DNA of 64,000 nt, taken from Methylophaga nitratireducenticrescens (GTDB lineage Bacteria > Pseudomonadota > Gammaproteobacteria > Nitrosococcales > Methylophagaceae). Location of the stretch: assembly GCF_000260985.4 (NCBI RefSeq), contig NC_017857.3, positions 558,001-622,000 of the forward strand, read 5' to 3'. A program made the position numbers and the translations under genes. The notes under the pieces were generated by a model. The model did not search any database. It was not told the origin of the DNA and saw only the letters and a list, made by a program, of their open reading frames with translations. Of this stretch, positions 50,473 through 61,446 are shown in pieces; within the stretch, counting starts at the first letter, position 1, and the number at the start of each line of letters is the position of its first letter.

Positions 50473-53292
50473 ATGAAAAAAATCAGTATTCGCGGCGCCC
50501 GTACGCACAACCTTAAAAACATCGATCTGGACCTGCCCAGAGATGCACTGATTGTGATTACCGGCTTGTCCGGATCAGGCAAATCGTCACTGGCTTTTGA
50601 TACCTTATATGCGGAAGGTCAGCGGCGCTATGTGGAATCGCTTTCAGCCTATGCCAGACAGTTTTTATCGATGATGGAAAAACCCGATGTTGACCATATT
50701 GAGGGACTTTCCCCGGCCATTTCGATTGAACAGAAGTCGACATCACATAATCCACGTTCTACTGTCGGTACCATCACTGAAATCTATGATTATTTAAGAT
50801 TGTTGTTGGCCAGAGCCGGTGAACCGCGCTGCCCAACGCATCATCTGCCGCTGGAAGCACAAACCGTGAGTCAGATGGTAGACACCGTATTAGCCATGCC
50901 GGAAGGCAAACGTTTAATGTTATTGGCTCCGGTAATTCAGGATCGCAAGGGCGAACATCTGTCAGTGTTTGAAGGGTTGCGGGCCCAAGGGTTTGTGCGT
51001 GCCAGAGTCAATGGTGAAGTCGTTGAACTGGACGATCCACCAGAGCTTGAATTACGCAAAAAACACACGATAGAAGCCGTGGTTGACCGTTTTAAAGTAC
51101 GCGAAGATCTGCAACAACGTCTGGCGGAATCGTTTGAAACGGCTTTGAAATTAGCCGATGGTGTGGCCAAAGTCGTCTCGATGGATGATGACTCGGATCA
51201 AACATTATTTTCGGCGCGTTTTGCCTGCTCTGAGTGTGGCTATTCAATAGCCGAACTCGAACCGCGCATGTTTTCCTTTAATAATCCGGCCGGTGCCTGC
51301 CCGACCTGTGATGGTTTAGGCATCAAGCAATTTGTTGATCCTTCCCGAGTCGTTGCACACCCTGAACTTAGTTTGGCGGCCGGTGCCATTCGCGGATGGG
51401 ATCGTCGTAATGCCTATTACTACCAAATGATTCTATCGCTAGCCGATCACTTTCAATTTGATATTGATGCGGCATTTGACTCGTTACCTGAAAATGTCCG
51501 CCAAGTGATTTTGTATGGCAGTGGTCGTACCGAAATTGATTTCAGTTATATCAGTGATCGTGGCAAACGAGTAAGCCGAAAACATGCTTTCGAAGGTATT
51601 ATTCCCAACCTGCAACGCCGTTATCATGAGACTGAATCGGGTAGTGTTCGTGATGAACTGGCGAAATTCCATTCAATCAGAGCCTGTCCGGATTGCCATG
51701 GCACCCGCTTACGGGAAGCCTCACGTAATGTATTTATCAATGAAACCAATTTGCCAGAAATAACGGCGATGCCGATTGGTGAAGCCACCGAGTTTTTCCA
51801 GCAACTAGAGCTGCCTGGCAAACGTGGCGAGATAGCCAGCAAGATAGTCAGCGAGATCAGTGCCCGTCTGAGTTTTCTGGTTAATGTCGGGCTGGATTAC
51901 CTGTCGCTGGCGCGCAGTGCAGATACCTTATCCGGTGGTGAAGCTCAGCGTATCCGGCTGGCCAGCCAGATTGGTGCCGGTCTGGTAGGAGTGATGTATA
52001 TCCTTGATGAACCCTCCATCGGTCTGCACCAGCGTGACAATGATCGTCTTTTGGGAACACTGACCCGGCTGCGTGATTTGGGAAATACGGTGATTGTGGT
52101 TGAACATGATGAGGATGCGATTCGCAGTGCCGATTATGTGCTGGATATCGGGCCGGGTGCCGGGGTCCATGGTGGTGCAATTGTGGCGCAGGGCACGCCA
52201 GAAGATATTATGAAAAGTGAGCATTCGCTTACCGGACAATACCTGTCTGGTCGTCGAAAAATTGAAATCCCAGCTAAACGCGAAACCGCCCATGCCGGTA
52301 AATCCATTGGTCTGCGTGGTGCCTGCGGTAATAACCTGAAACATGTCGATGTCGATATTCCGATCGGTCTGATGACTTGTGTTACCGGCGTGTCTGGTTC
52401 AGGAAAGTCCACCTTAATTAACGAAACGCTGCTGAAGCTGACTTCCAAGACATTAAATGGTGCTTCCGAAGAACCCGCACCGCATACCGATATTCTCGGC
52501 CTGGAACAATTAGATAAAGTCGTGGCGATTAATCAAAGCCCGATTGGTCGGACGCCGCGCTCTAATCCTGCTACCTACACCGGTCTTTTCACCCCGATAC
52601 GAGAGCTATTTGCGGGTACTCAGGAAGCACGGGCCAGAGGTTATGGACCTGGAAGATTTAGCTTTAATGTTAAAGGCGGCCGCTGTGAAGCCTGTCAGGG
52701 TGACGGTTTGATTAAGGTCGAAATGCACTTTTTACCCGATATTTATGTGCCTTGTGATGTCTGTAAAGGTAAGCGCTACAATCGTGAAACCCTTGATATT
52801 CGCTATAAAGGTAAAACCATCACTGAAGTGCTGGATATGACTATCGAAGATGCCAATGTGTTTTTTGAAAATATTCCGGTGGTGGCGAAAAAACTGCAAA
52901 CCTTGATTGATGTCGGCCTGACCTATATCAAGCTGGGTCAGAATGCCACGACGCTTTCCGGCGGTGAAGCGCAACGGGTCAAACTGGCCAAAGAATTATC
53001 CAAACGTGATACCGGTAAAACGCTGTATATCCTTGATGAGCCGACCACAGGGCTGCATTTTTACGATATTGAGCAACTGCTGAAAGTCTTGCATCATTTA
53101 CGCGATCGGGGTAACACTATCGTGGTGATTGAGCATAATCTGGATGTGGTAAAAACCGCCGACTGGGTAATTGATATGGGGCCTGAGGGTGGCGCTGGCG
53201 GTGGTGAAGTGATTGCTGTCGGCACGCCGGAGCAAATCACTGAATATCCACGTTCGCATACCGGACATTATCTGAAGCCGTTATTAAAATGA
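50473..53292 (+). CDS. uvrA: Excinuclease ABC subunit A
   Basis: 939 residues, the usual length. Two ABC ATPase modules: Walker [21 protein letters not shown] and [15 protein letters not shown]; signatures [16 protein letters not shown] and [16 protein letters not shown]. Zinc-finger cysteine sets are in [34 protein letters not shown] and CDVCKGKRY. It recognises bulky DNA damage for nucleotide excision repair. No convincing LexA box lies in the 50-base gap upstream. It overlaps the CYTH gene by 4 bases. Confidence 0.97.
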   Translation: MKKISIRGARTHNLKNIDLDLPRDALIVITGLSGSGKSSLAFDTLYAEGQRRYVESLSAYARQFLSMMEKPDVDHIEGLSPAISIEQKSTSHNPRSTVGTITEIYDYLRLLLARAGEPRCPTHHLPLEAQTVSQMVDTVLAMPEGKRLMLLAPVIQDRKGEHLSVFEGLRAQGFVRARVNGEVVELDDPPELELRKKHTIEAVVDRFKVREDLQQRLAESFETALKLADGVAKVVSMDDDSDQTLFSARFACSECGYSIAELEPRMFSFNNPAGACPTCDGLGIKQFVDPSRVVAHPELSLAAGAIRGWDRRNAYYYQMILSLADHFQFDIDAAFDSLPENVRQVILYGSGRTEIDFSYISDRGKRVSRKHAFEGIIPNLQRRYHETESGSVRDELAKFHSIRACPDCHGTRLREASRNVFINETNLPEITAMPIGEATEFFQQLELPGKRGEIASKIVSEISARLSFLVNVGLDYLSLARSADTLSGGEAQRIRLASQIGAGLVGVMYILDEPSIGLHQRDNDRLLGTLTRLRDLGNTVIVVEHDEDAIRSADYVLDIGPGAGVHGGAIVAQGTPEDIMKSEHSLTGQYLSGRRKIEIPAKRETAHAGKSIGLRGACGNNLKHVDVDIPIGLMTCVTGVSGSGKSTLINETLLKLTSKTLNGASEEPAPHTDILGLEQLDKVVAINQSPIGRTPRSNPATYTGLFTPIRELFAGTQEARARGYGPGRFSFNVKGGRCEACQGDGLIKVEMHFLPDIYVPCDVCKGKRYNRETLDIRYKGKTITEVLDMTIEDANVFFENIPVVAKKLQTLIDVGLTYIKLGQNATTLSGGEAQRVKLAKELSKRDTGKTLYILDEPTTGLHFYDIEQLLKVLHHLRDRGNTIVVIEHNLDVVKTADWVIDMGPEGGAGGGEVIAVGTPEQITEYPRSHTGHYLKPLLK

Positions 53293-53912
53293 GTCTTGAA
53301 CAGGAAATGAAACTTACCGTGAATGGCGAGACCAAACTGAATCTTGCTGATCTGGAATGGCTGCAAGCCATGGTCAGTGAGCGAAAGCAGTTGCATCTGC
53401 GGACGGAGTACTTTGATACCCCGCAACTGAAACTGAAACAGCAGGGCATCGCTTTACGTATGCGACAGATCGACGATCAATGGCTGCAAACCGTTAAAAC
53501 CAGTGGCAAGGTTCAGGATGGTCTGCATCAGCGTGAAGAATGGGAACATCCCATCATGAATGGTGAGTTTGATCTGCCCTTGCTTCGACAAACACCGTTA
53601 GCGCCGATGGTCGATGACAGTGGCAGCTGGAAGCAGTTGCAGCGTCTGTTCTATACCAAATTTAACCGGGATATTCTTATGCTGGAAGCCACCCAGGATA
53701 CCCTGATTGAGCTGGCGTATGATTTTGGTGAGGCCGTTTCGGGTAACAACAAGGCGATTATTCATGAAGTCGAACTGGAGTTACGTCACGGTTCACTGGA
53801 AGTGTTACAGCAAATTGCAGAAAAGCTGAAGTCGGAATTGGCGCTGAGTTATAACAACCGCAGTAAGGCCGAGACGGGTTACCAGTTATATCAACAACAG
53901 AATACTGACTGA
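53289..53912 (+). CDS. CYTH-domain protein (probable inorganic triphosphatase)
   Basis: 207 residues. The EQEMK motif at 4-8 is the ExExK signature of the CYTH tunnel fold, followed by [20 protein letters not shown] and [20 protein letters not shown]. The last third has [11 protein letters not shown]. The family hydrolyses triphosphate compounds; E. coli YgiF has this domain joined to CHAD, which is absent here. It starts at the uvrA stop (ATGA) and converges on tonB with a 4-base gap. Confidence 0.85.
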   Translation: MSLEQEMKLTVNGETKLNLADLEWLQAMVSERKQLHLRTEYFDTPQLKLKQQGIALRMRQIDDQWLQTVKTSGKVQDGLHQREEWEHPIMNGEFDLPLLRQTPLAPMVDDSGSWKQLQRLFYTKFNRDILMLEATQDTLIELAYDFGEAVSGNNKAIIHEVELELRHGSLEVLQQIAEKLKSELALSYNNRSKAETGYQLYQQQNTD

Positions 53913-53916
53913 ATAA

Positions 53917-54963
53917 CTAATGGGCCAACAGGCCTCGGGCACTTTCAAACTTCCAGGTACGGATAATGGTAAGCATGTCATTATTTTGCAGAACATCCTC
54001 GGGGATGGCGGCATAGGGAGCACCTAAACGTACAATTCGCACGGCGGCATCATCCAGTACCTTATGCCCGGAAGATCGAGACACTACAATACCATCGGGC
54101 GGCACGCTGCCATCCGGTTTGATATCCACTGATAACATCAAGCTACCGTTAATACCTTTATCCTTGGCTTCCTGGGGATAATTCATATTGCCAATACGTT
54201 CCACTTTCATCTCCCAGGATCGCATATAGGCCGCAGCAGCATATTCTTTGGTGGACGCTGAAATACGGCGTTTTTTTGGGGATTTGCTTAACGCCATACT
54301 GTTATTTTCCAATGTGCTCTGCAGTGATCCGATTTCGCTTCTTGCCCGAGCAACCAGCTCTGCACCAGAAACTTTTGGCGTAATTTCTGCTGTTTCTTCA
54401 ACGGTATCGACGGTCTCTTCAGTGACAATTTCAGAAGTATCTACCTTACGTTCAGCCTTTTCAGCCGTGACTTTTTTGCTGGCGGTTTCGGGGTCGGGTT
54501 TTGTCTCAACCACTGGTTTTTCAGTTGGGGGCTCTGGAACCACCTTTTCAGCTGGCGCCTCTGCTGGAGGAGATGGTTCAACTGGCGGAGCCGGTTCTAC
54601 AAGGGGGGCGGGGATAACCGGTTCTACAGGAACCGGATCCAGTTCCGTAATCGTGGCAGATACGGGGTCTGTTGATGCGGGAGCCTCTTCGGCAATTGGT
54701 ACCGGCAAGTCAAGTGTGGGTTCAGGCGTTTTTTCTTCGGTTTCACCGCCACCTTCATTATTGACCTGAGCAAGGTAACTGGCCTCTTCCGATTGCTGTT
54801 CAGTCTGCTGTTTGACCAGCGTGATATCCAGTTGATTGACGGGTGCATTGGTCGGTGGTGAAAACACGTTAAAACTGATTGAAAACAGCACGATAACATG
54901 CAAAATGACCGACCCGATAAGGGTCAGAATTATCCGATCAGTGGCTCTGCTGGTCGAAATCAT
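53917..54963 (-). CDS. TonB-family energy transducer
   Basis: 348 residues. One N-terminal membrane helix (IILTLIGSVILHVIVLFSIS), a very long Pro/Glu/Ala/Val-rich spacer (about 60-200) that would span the periplasm, and a C-terminal TonB domain (YMRSWEMKVERIGNMNYPQE, then VSRSSGHKVLDDAAVRIVRL). It couples the proton-motive force to outer-membrane receptors together with ExbBD, which is not in the window. It is the last gene of gshB-apbE-tonB. Confidence 0.85.
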   Translation of the reverse strand: MISTSRATDRIILTLIGSVILHVIVLFSISFNVFSPPTNAPVNQLDITLVKQQTEQQSEEASYLAQVNNEGGGETEEKTPEPTLDLPVPIAEEAPASTDPVSATITELDPVPVEPVIPAPLVEPAPPVEPSPPAEAPAEKVVPEPPTEKPVVETKPDPETASKKVTAEKAERKVDTSEIVTEETVDTVEETAEITPKVSGAELVARARSEIGSLQSTLENNSMALSKSPKKRRISASTKEYAAAAYMRSWEMKVERIGNMNYPQEAKDKGINGSLMLSVDIKPDGSVPPDGIVVSRSSGHKVLDDAAVRIVRLGAPYAAIPEDVLQNNDMLTIIRTWKFESARGLLAH

Positions 54964-54967
54964 TCAC

Positions 54968-56014
54968 TCACTCGTGTGGAATTTCGCGAATTACCGGTTC
55001 GGCATCATGTCCGGTTAATCTGACACGTTTCTGCATCGCAGGACTCATTTCTACCTGACCATCTTCAGTGACCAGCATAACCATATCAAGTCCCATTTCG
55101 GCAGCAATGGTTGGCCAGTTACTGCCTGCTACAAAAATCGCTGTTGCTGCAGCATCTGCCAAGGATGCATTCTCGTGAATCACGGTAGAGGACATTGCCT
55201 GATCAGCAGGATAGCCGGTACGTGGATCCAAAATATGCGGGTAACGTTTTCCTTCATAGGTAAAAAAACGTTCGTAATCTCCAGAGCTGAAAACACTTTC
55301 ATCATCACTGACAGCGACCGAGGCTAACACTCTGTCATGTCTGGGGTGGCGAATGCCAATAATCCAGGGACGTTCGCCATGAGTTCCTATGGCACGTAAA
55401 TCGCCACCAATATTGACCACGGCATTTTCAATACCCTGTTGCTGCAGAATTGCGATGGCATTATCAACCGCATAACCTTTGGCAAAACCACCAAAGCCCA
55501 GTCTTACGGTAGAATTTTTACTGGTTAGTTGCCCATTTTCGATAACAATATCATCCATCGTCGGGCTGACGGCCAGCCATGCATCGATATCAGCCTGTGG
55601 GGGAAGTGGACGGGATTCAAACCAGTCATCCTGCTCATATCCCCATAATGCAAATAAATTACCGGCTGCCGGATTAAACAAATGGCCACTGTCTTTCGCC
55701 AGTTTCTGAGCCAGTAAAATCACGCTGGCAACATTGTCATCCACTGCAATGGATTGTTCTGCTGCAATTGCATCATTAATTTTGGTTAACACACTCGGCT
55801 GCCATGCATGCCACAGGTCATTTACTTCTGAAAAGGATTGCTCCAGAGCATCAATAGTTTGAGCTGCCGTTTCTTCATCAACACCGTACAGACTGACGTC
55901 GATTTCGGTGCCAAAAGCATAAAACTTGGCTTGCAGCGCCCTATCCTGATTACCACATGCACTTAATAAACTTAAACCAATTACCAATACAAGGCTGTGT
56001 AAAACAGTCTTCAT
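54968..56014 (-). CDS. apbE: FAD:protein FMN transferase ApbE
   Basis: 348 residues. A lipoprotein signal (VLVIGLSLLSAC) is followed by QAKFYAFGTEIDVSLYG, GHLFNPAAGNLFALWGYEQD, LGFGGFAKGYAVDNAI and GDLRAIG, then KRYPHILDPRTGYPADQAMS then STVIHENASLADAAATA. The enzyme attaches FMN covalently to threonine in NqrB/NqrC, RnfG/D or similar proteins. It overlaps gshB by 4 bases and sits 4 bases before tonB, an operon order I do not recall as standard. Confidence 0.93.
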   Translation of the reverse strand: MKTVLHSLVLVIGLSLLSACGNQDRALQAKFYAFGTEIDVSLYGVDEETAAQTIDALEQSFSEVNDLWHAWQPSVLTKINDAIAAEQSIAVDDNVASVILLAQKLAKDSGHLFNPAAGNLFALWGYEQDDWFESRPLPPQADIDAWLAVSPTMDDIVIENGQLTSKNSTVRLGFGGFAKGYAVDNAIAILQQQGIENAVVNIGGDLRAIGTHGERPWIIGIRHPRHDRVLASVAVSDDESVFSSGDYERFFTYEGKRYPHILDPRTGYPADQAMSSTVIHENASLADAAATAIFVAGSNWPTIAAEMGLDMVMLVTEDGQVEMSPAMQKRVRLTGHDAEPVIREIPHE

Positions 56015-56955
56015 AAATGTGCCTCAATACAATTCATCAAATCACCGGCAATATTCAGGTTGAATTGCCGATCCAGCTCACGAATACAGGTCGGGCTGGT
56101 GACGTTAATCTCAGTCAGATAATCGCCAATCACATCCAGACCAACAAATAACAGACCTTTTTCACGTAATTTTGGCCCAACCTGCTGACAAATCCAGCGA
56201 TCTCTATCTGTGAGTGGTCGGCCTTCACCCCGACCACCCGCTGCCAAATTGCCACGTGTTTCGCCATCCGCAGGGATTCGGGCCAAGGCGAAGGGAACTG
56301 GTTCGCCGTTAATCAGCAGAATACGTTTATCACCGTCTTTAATTGCCGGTAAATACTGCTGCACCATCACCGATTTTTTGCCTTGCTCGGTAAGCGTTTC
56401 GACAATCACCGAAAAATTCGGATCGCCCTGACTGACTTTGAAAATAGAAGCGCCGCCCATGCCATCTAATGGTTTGATAATAATATCGCCATGTTGTTGC
56501 TGAAATTCACGCATCAGTTGTTTTTTCCGGGTGACCAAGGTAGGCGGACAACATTGCGGAAACCAGGCAGTAAACAGTTTTTCGTTGGCATCACGCAGGC
56601 TTTGTGGATGGTTCACCACTAATACGCCCTCAGACTGAGCCTGTTCCAACAGGTATGTGCTGTAGATATATTCCATATCAAATGGGGGATCGATGCGCAT
56701 CAGGATGGCATCAAGTTCGCTAAGCCTGCGGGTTGTTGGTTCGCCTAATTGATACCAATTATTGGCATCTTCAATGACCTGTAAATCCCGCATGCTGGCC
56801 ATCACTTTGCCCTGGCTCAGATACAGATCCTGTTGTTCCATATATTGGATTGTCCAGCCCTTGGCCTGAGCAGCCAATAGCATCGCAAAACTGCTGTCTT
56901 TTTTGATATTGATGGCCGAAATGGGATCCATCACGATGCCGATAAGTCGCGACAT
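56011..56955 (-). CDS. gshB: Glutathione synthetase
   Basis: 314 residues, as in E. coli (316). MSRLIGIVMDPISAINIKKD fixes the start at 56955; an ATG-like extension to 56973 is not used. ATP-grasp features include IIKPLDGMGGASIFKVSQGD and the C-terminal GLDVIGDYLTEINVTSPTCI. It joins glycine to gamma-glutamylcysteine. It diverges from glyQ across 179 bases. Confidence 0.96.
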   Translation of the reverse strand: MSRLIGIVMDPISAINIKKDSSFAMLLAAQAKGWTIQYMEQQDLYLSQGKVMASMRDLQVIEDANNWYQLGEPTTRRLSELDAILMRIDPPFDMEYIYSTYLLEQAQSEGVLVVNHPQSLRDANEKLFTAWFPQCCPPTLVTRKKQLMREFQQQHGDIIIKPLDGMGGASIFKVSQGDPNFSVIVETLTEQGKKSVMVQQYLPAIKDGDKRILLINGEPVPFALARIPADGETRGNLAAGGRGEGRPLTDRDRWICQQVGPKLREKGLLFVGLDVIGDYLTEINVTSPTCIRELDRQFNLNIAGDLMNCIEAHL

Positions 56956-57092
56956 AATTCTGCTCTTTAACACAAATTAAGGTGGCTGCATTGTACCGTA
57001 TCTGTTTCTTTGCGGTGACTGTCGCTTCAGTCAAACCGTCAAGCGCATAAATTCATTACGGAGTTGTCTCTACAAGCCACTGCTTTATTCGC

Positions 57093-57098
57093 TATAAT
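57093..57098 (+). promoter_or_regulatory. Likely -10 box for glyQS
   Basis: A perfect TATAAT lies 36 bases before the glyQ ATG. The surrounding GCTATAATCAG is the same as that upstream of pgk. The best -35 candidate (CTACAA, 17 bases upstream) is poor. Confidence 0.5.
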
Positions 57099-57134
57099 CA
57101 GTACATTTTTAGTCATGCGAAGACAATTTTCTCA

Positions 57135-58064
57135 ATGAGTAATTCTGCGGCAACTGTGGCGGCCACGCCAAAAACTTTTCAGGAACTGATTCTACGTCTG
57201 CAACAATACTGGGCAGAACAAGGCTGTGTGTTATTACAGCCCTATGATATGGAGGTTGGAGCGGGTACCTTCCACCCGGCCACCTTCCTGCGAGCTATTG
57301 GCCCGGAGCCCTGGAGTGCGGCGTATGTGCAGCCCTCCCGTCGTCCGACAGATGGCCGTTATGGCGACAACCCTAACCGTCTCCAGCATTACTATCAGTT
57401 TCAGGTGTTGATCAAACCATCGCCTTTGAATATTCAGGAGCTGTATCTTGGCTCATTAAGAATGCTGGGAATTGATACCACCATCCACGATATACGTTTT
57501 GTAGAAGATAACTGGGAATCACCGACATTAGGTGCCTGGGGGCTGGGTTGGGAAGTCTGGTTGAATGGGATGGAGGTGACACAGTTCACCTATTTCCAGC
57601 AGGTTGGCGGCCTCGAATGTAAACCCGTCAGCGGTGAAATCACTTATGGTCTGGAACGTATCGCCATGTATTTACAAGGCGTAGCCAGTGTTTATGATTT
57701 GGTTTGGGCTGATGGTCCACTCGGCAAAGTGACTTACGGCGATGTGTTTCATCAGAACGAAGTCGAAATGTCGACCTACAACTTTGAACATGCCAATACC
57801 GAACATCTGTTTCAACAGTTCGATACCTGTGAAAAAGAGAGTGAAAGAATGATTGCAGCGGGCTTGCCATTACCTGCTTATGAAATGGTTTTAAAAGCGT
57901 CACATACCTTTAACCTGTTGGATGCACGGAAAGCGATTTCGGTCACTGAAAGACAGCGCTTTATCCTGCGTGTCAGAACATTGGCCAGGGCAGTTGCTCA
58001 GGCTTACTTCGACCGACGTGAATCTCTGGGCTTTCCGATGTTAAGTAAACAGGATGAGGTGTAG
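57135..58064 (+). CDS. glyQ: Glycyl-tRNA synthetase alpha subunit
   Basis: 309 residues. [20 protein letters not shown] then [40 protein letters not shown] and [17 protein letters not shown] form the class II catalytic core. Glycine, ATP and the CCA end bind here; the beta subunit is encoded next, 2 bases downstream. Confidence 0.98.
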   Translation: MSNSAATVAATPKTFQELILRLQQYWAEQGCVLLQPYDMEVGAGTFHPATFLRAIGPEPWSAAYVQPSRRPTDGRYGDNPNRLQHYYQFQVLIKPSPLNIQELYLGSLRMLGIDTTIHDIRFVEDNWESPTLGAWGLGWEVWLNGMEVTQFTYFQQVGGLECKPVSGEITYGLERIAMYLQGVASVYDLVWADGPLGKVTYGDVFHQNEVEMSTYNFEHANTEHLFQQFDTCEKESERMIAAGLPLPAYEMVLKASHTFNLLDARKAISVTERQRFILRVRTLARAVAQAYFDRRESLGFPMLSKQDEV

Positions 58065-58066
58065 TC

Positions 58067-60145
58067 ATGAGTGATGTACGTGATTTCCTGCTAGAGCTTG
58101 GCACTGAAGAGTTACCGCCCAAAGCCCTTTCGACTTTAAGTGAAGCTTTACTGAAAGGTGTTGAAAAAGGGTTAACTGAGGCAGAACTCACTTTCTCAAC
58201 GTCAAAAGCCTATGCCAGTCCACGTCGGTTGGCGGTAGTGATTACTGGCCTCCAGACTCACCAGGCCGATCGTGATATCGAAAAGCGTGGCCCTGCCGTT
58301 ACCGCTGGTTTTGATGAAGAAGGCAACCCGACCAAAGCCTTACAGGGATTTGCCCGTTCCTGTGGTGTGGATGTCGATGCACTTGAAACGCTGGAAACGG
58401 ATAAAGGTGCCTGGTTAGTCTACCGCGAAAAACAGACGGGTCAGGCCGCCACAGAGTTACTGCCGGAAATTGTGAAGCAGTCCTTAGCAGCATTGCCAAT
58501 TCCCAAGCGTATGCGTTGGGGCAGTTTATCTGAAGAATTTGTCAGACCGGTGCATTGGCTGGTGTTGATGCTGGGAGATGAGATTATTCCAGCCAGTTTA
58601 CTGGGCGTGCAATCCAATCAACTAAGTTATGGACATCGTTTCCATCATCCCCAGGCGATTCGCATCAGCAGTCCACGAACCTATGCGCCGCAATTGCTTA
58701 GCGAAGGCCATGTGATGGTTGATTTTGCTGAGCGTCGCGAAGCCATTTGCGGACAGGTCAATGAATTGGCCAGCCAACTGGGTGGTCAGGCCATTATTGA
58801 TGATGAATTGCTCAATGAAGTCACCGGTCTGGTGGAATGGCCGGTTGCCTTATCGGGTGAGTTTGAAAAGCGTTTTCTGGAATTACCGTCGCAGGCGTTA
58901 ATCTCCTCAATGCAAGGCCATCAAAAATATTTTCCGGTAAAAGATGCTGCAGGCAAGTTACTGCCATTTTTTATTACCGTTTGTAATATCGAAAGTCGTG
59001 ACCCGGCGCAGGTGATTGCCGGTAATGAACGGGTGATTCTGCCCCGGTTAAGCGATGCGGCGTTTTTCTGGGATACTGATAGAAAACGTCCATTAGCGGA
59101 TCGTCAGGAACAACTGAAAACCATCGTGTTCCAGAATCAACTGGGCACGGTCTTTGATAAATCCCAACGTGTTGCGAAACTGGCTGTTTTTATTGCCGGC
59201 AAAATTGATGGTGATGTAGCACTGGCCGAACGTGCTGCCATGTTGGCCAAATGTGATCTGGTCACTGAAATGGTCGGCGAATTCCCCGAACTGCAAGGCA
59301 TTATGGGCAGCTTCTATGCGCGTCTTGATGGCGAGCAGGAAGAGTTGGCTGCAGCGATGGATGAGCAATATCTGCCACGTTTTGCCGGTGATGCTTTGCC
59401 ACAGGGCAAAACCGGGCAGGCATTAAGTCTTGCTGAAAAAATCGATACCTTGTGCGGTCTGTTTGGTATTGGTCAGCCACCATCAGGTGCCAAAGATCCG
59501 TTTGCCTTACGGCGTGCTGCGTTGGGCGTGCTGAGAATTATAATCGAAAATAATCTGGATTTGGATCTGGCTGAACTTTTACAACAGTCAGTGCAAAGTT
59601 ACGATAAACAGCTTACTGAAACTGAAATCGTGGCTCCGGTGATGCAATATCTGTTTGATCGTTTGCGTGGCTATGCAGCAGATGCAGGTCACCATGGTGA
59701 TGTGTTTGAAGCCGTTTTAGCCTTACAACCCACACGCCCACTGGATTTCATGCAGCGCATGCAGGCGGTATCCGCTTTCCGTGATATGGAACAGGCTGAA
59801 GCGCTGGCGGCAGGTAATAAACGCATTGATAATATCCTACGTAAAAATGGTGCCTATGAAGCGGATCATCAGTTAAATCCCGCCTTACTGGAAGCAACAG
59901 CTGAACAACAACTCGCGGAAACTTTAAAACGTGTATCTGCAGATGTTGAACCGTTGATGCAGCAGGCTGACTACACCGGCGTGTTGCGTCGACTAGCCGA
60001 TATGCGAGACAGTATTGATGCGTTTTTTGACGAAGTCATGGTTATGGCAGAAGATGAAGCCATTCGTCATAATCGCTTGGCGTTGTTGAATCAGACTCGG
60101 GCTTTATTTATGGGTGTGGCAGATATTTCCCGGTTACAAAATTAG
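58067..60145 (+). CDS. glyS: Glycyl-tRNA synthetase beta subunit
   Basis: 692 residues, the usual length. It opens VRDFLLELGTEELPPKALST, with ISSMQGHQKYFPVKDAAGKL, FFWDTDRKRPLADRQEQLKT and AKCDLVTEMVGEFPELQGIM. The C-terminal anticodon-binding region ends the protein. It recognises tRNA-Gly in the alpha2beta2 enzyme. Confidence 0.97.
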   Translation: MSDVRDFLLELGTEELPPKALSTLSEALLKGVEKGLTEAELTFSTSKAYASPRRLAVVITGLQTHQADRDIEKRGPAVTAGFDEEGNPTKALQGFARSCGVDVDALETLETDKGAWLVYREKQTGQAATELLPEIVKQSLAALPIPKRMRWGSLSEEFVRPVHWLVLMLGDEIIPASLLGVQSNQLSYGHRFHHPQAIRISSPRTYAPQLLSEGHVMVDFAERREAICGQVNELASQLGGQAIIDDELLNEVTGLVEWPVALSGEFEKRFLELPSQALISSMQGHQKYFPVKDAAGKLLPFFITVCNIESRDPAQVIAGNERVILPRLSDAAFFWDTDRKRPLADRQEQLKTIVFQNQLGTVFDKSQRVAKLAVFIAGKIDGDVALAERAAMLAKCDLVTEMVGEFPELQGIMGSFYARLDGEQEELAAAMDEQYLPRFAGDALPQGKTGQALSLAEKIDTLCGLFGIGQPPSGAKDPFALRRAALGVLRIIIENNLDLDLAELLQQSVQSYDKQLTETEIVAPVMQYLFDRLRGYAADAGHHGDVFEAVLALQPTRPLDFMQRMQAVSAFRDMEQAEALAAGNKRIDNILRKNGAYEADHQLNPALLEATAEQQLAETLKRVSADVEPLMQQADYTGVLRRLADMRDSIDAFFDEVMVMAEDEAIRHNRLALLNQTRALFMGVADISRLQN

Positions 60146-60154
60146 GATGCGTAT

Positions 60155-60694
60155 ATGTCGCTGATAATTCTTGATCGTGATGGTGTGATAAACCATGATT
60201 CGGATGATTTTATTAAATCGCCGTCAGAATGGGGACCTATTGAAGGTAGTCTGGAAGCCATTGCGAGATTGAATTATGCAGGTTATCGGGTGGTGATTAT
60301 CACCAATCAGTCTGGTATTGCCAGAGGTTTTCTGGATGTGGAAACTCTCAACCGTATCCACAGCAAAATGCGACGAATGCTGGCACAAGTTGGTGGACGC
60401 ATCGAAGCCATTTTTTTCTGCCCACATGGTCCCGATGATAATTGTGAGTGCCGAAAACCTAAAGATGCGGCATTTAAAGAACTTGCTCACCGGTTACGAG
60501 TGAACCTGGACCATGTTCCTGCGGTAGGGGATTCTCTACGCGATATCCAGGCGGCACAATCTGCAGGAGCCAAACCCATACTGGTACGCACCGGAAAAGG
60601 TGAAAAGACTCTGAAGAAAGGCATTCCCAAGGATGTGCCGATATATGACAATCTGGCTGCAGTAGCCGATGCATTGTTGGAAATCGTAATTTGA
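60155..60694 (+). CDS. gmhB: D-glycero-beta-D-manno-heptose 1,7-bisphosphate 7-phosphatase
   Basis: 179 residues. HAD-superfamily phosphatase with LDRDGVIN (nucleophile D7, acid D9), IITNQSGIARGF, the zinc loop CPHGPDDNCECRKP and VGDSLRDIQAA. It acts in ADP-heptose synthesis for LPS. It is 9 bases after glyS and overlaps plsC by one base (TGATG). The glyS-gmhB-plsC order is widespread in gammaproteobacteria. Confidence 0.94.
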   Translation: MSLIILDRDGVINHDSDDFIKSPSEWGPIEGSLEAIARLNYAGYRVVIITNQSGIARGFLDVETLNRIHSKMRRMLAQVGGRIEAIFFCPHGPDDNCECRKPKDAAFKELAHRLRVNLDHVPAVGDSLRDIQAAQSAGAKPILVRTGKGEKTLKKGIPKDVPIYDNLAAVADALLEIVI

Positions 60695-61446
60695 TGCAAA
60701 TTTTCCGTTCATTCATCTTTCTGATCATTTACGCAATAACAGCCATTCTATTCTCGGTAATTGGCGTGCTAATCTGGCCATTACCGTTTAAACAACGCTA
60801 CTGGGTGGTCAGCCGGTGGGCGGTCATGAATATCTGGCTGTTAAAAATTATTTGTGGATTAAGGCTTGAAGTCGAAGGGCGCGAAAATATTCCGACAGAG
60901 CCTTGTGTGATTTTATGCAAACATCAATCAGCTTGGGAAACACTGGCTTTACAGGCTGTGTTTCCTCCTCAGGTATGGGTGCTAAAACGTGAATTATTAT
61001 GGATTCCTTTTTTTGGTTGGGGACTGGCGTCGTTACGGCCAATTGCTATTGATCGTAATGCTGGCCGTAAAGCTTTGCATCAAGTAATAGAGCAGGGTAA
61101 AGAGCGATTGCAATCAGGTGCAATGGTGGTGGTGTTTCCTGAAGGGACTCGTTTGCCTCCAGGAGCCATAGGTCGATTCGGTATTGGTGGAGCACGTTTA
61201 GCAGTGAATACTGCCGTTCCAGTCATACCTGTGGCACATAATGCTGGAAGCTTTTGGGCAAAAAGGGGATTCCTGAAACGACCTGGAGTGATCAAAATGG
61301 TGATAGGCACTAAGATAGACACTCATGATTTGTCGGCAACTGCCGTTAACCAGCACGCGTATGATTGGATGACAATAACCATGACCCAACTGGAAGGGAA
61401 AACACCGGTGGAAATTACTAAAGGTGAACAGCGTGGCGAGAGCTGA
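60694..61446 (+). CDS. plsC: 1-acyl-glycerol-3-phosphate acyltransferase family protein
   Basis: 250 residues. An N-terminal membrane helix (IYAITAILFSVIGVLIW) is followed by the acyltransferase block: CKHQSAWETLALQ (Glu instead of the usual Asp at the HX4D position, as in this subfamily), PIAIDR, and VVFPEGTRLPPG. The family makes phosphatidic acid from lysophosphatidic acid. E. coli PlsC is not adjacent to gmhB, so this may be a second, specialised acyltransferase. It overlaps the FimX-like gene by 14 bases. Confidence 0.87.
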   Translation: MQIFRSFIFLIIYAITAILFSVIGVLIWPLPFKQRYWVVSRWAVMNIWLLKIICGLRLEVEGRENIPTEPCVILCKHQSAWETLALQAVFPPQVWVLKRELLWIPFFGWGLASLRPIAIDRNAGRKALHQVIEQGKERLQSGAMVVVFPEGTRLPPGAIGRFGIGGARLAVNTAVPVIPVAHNAGSFWAKRGFLKRPGVIKMVIGTKIDTHDLSATAVNQHAYDWMTITMTQLEGKTPVEITKGEQRGES

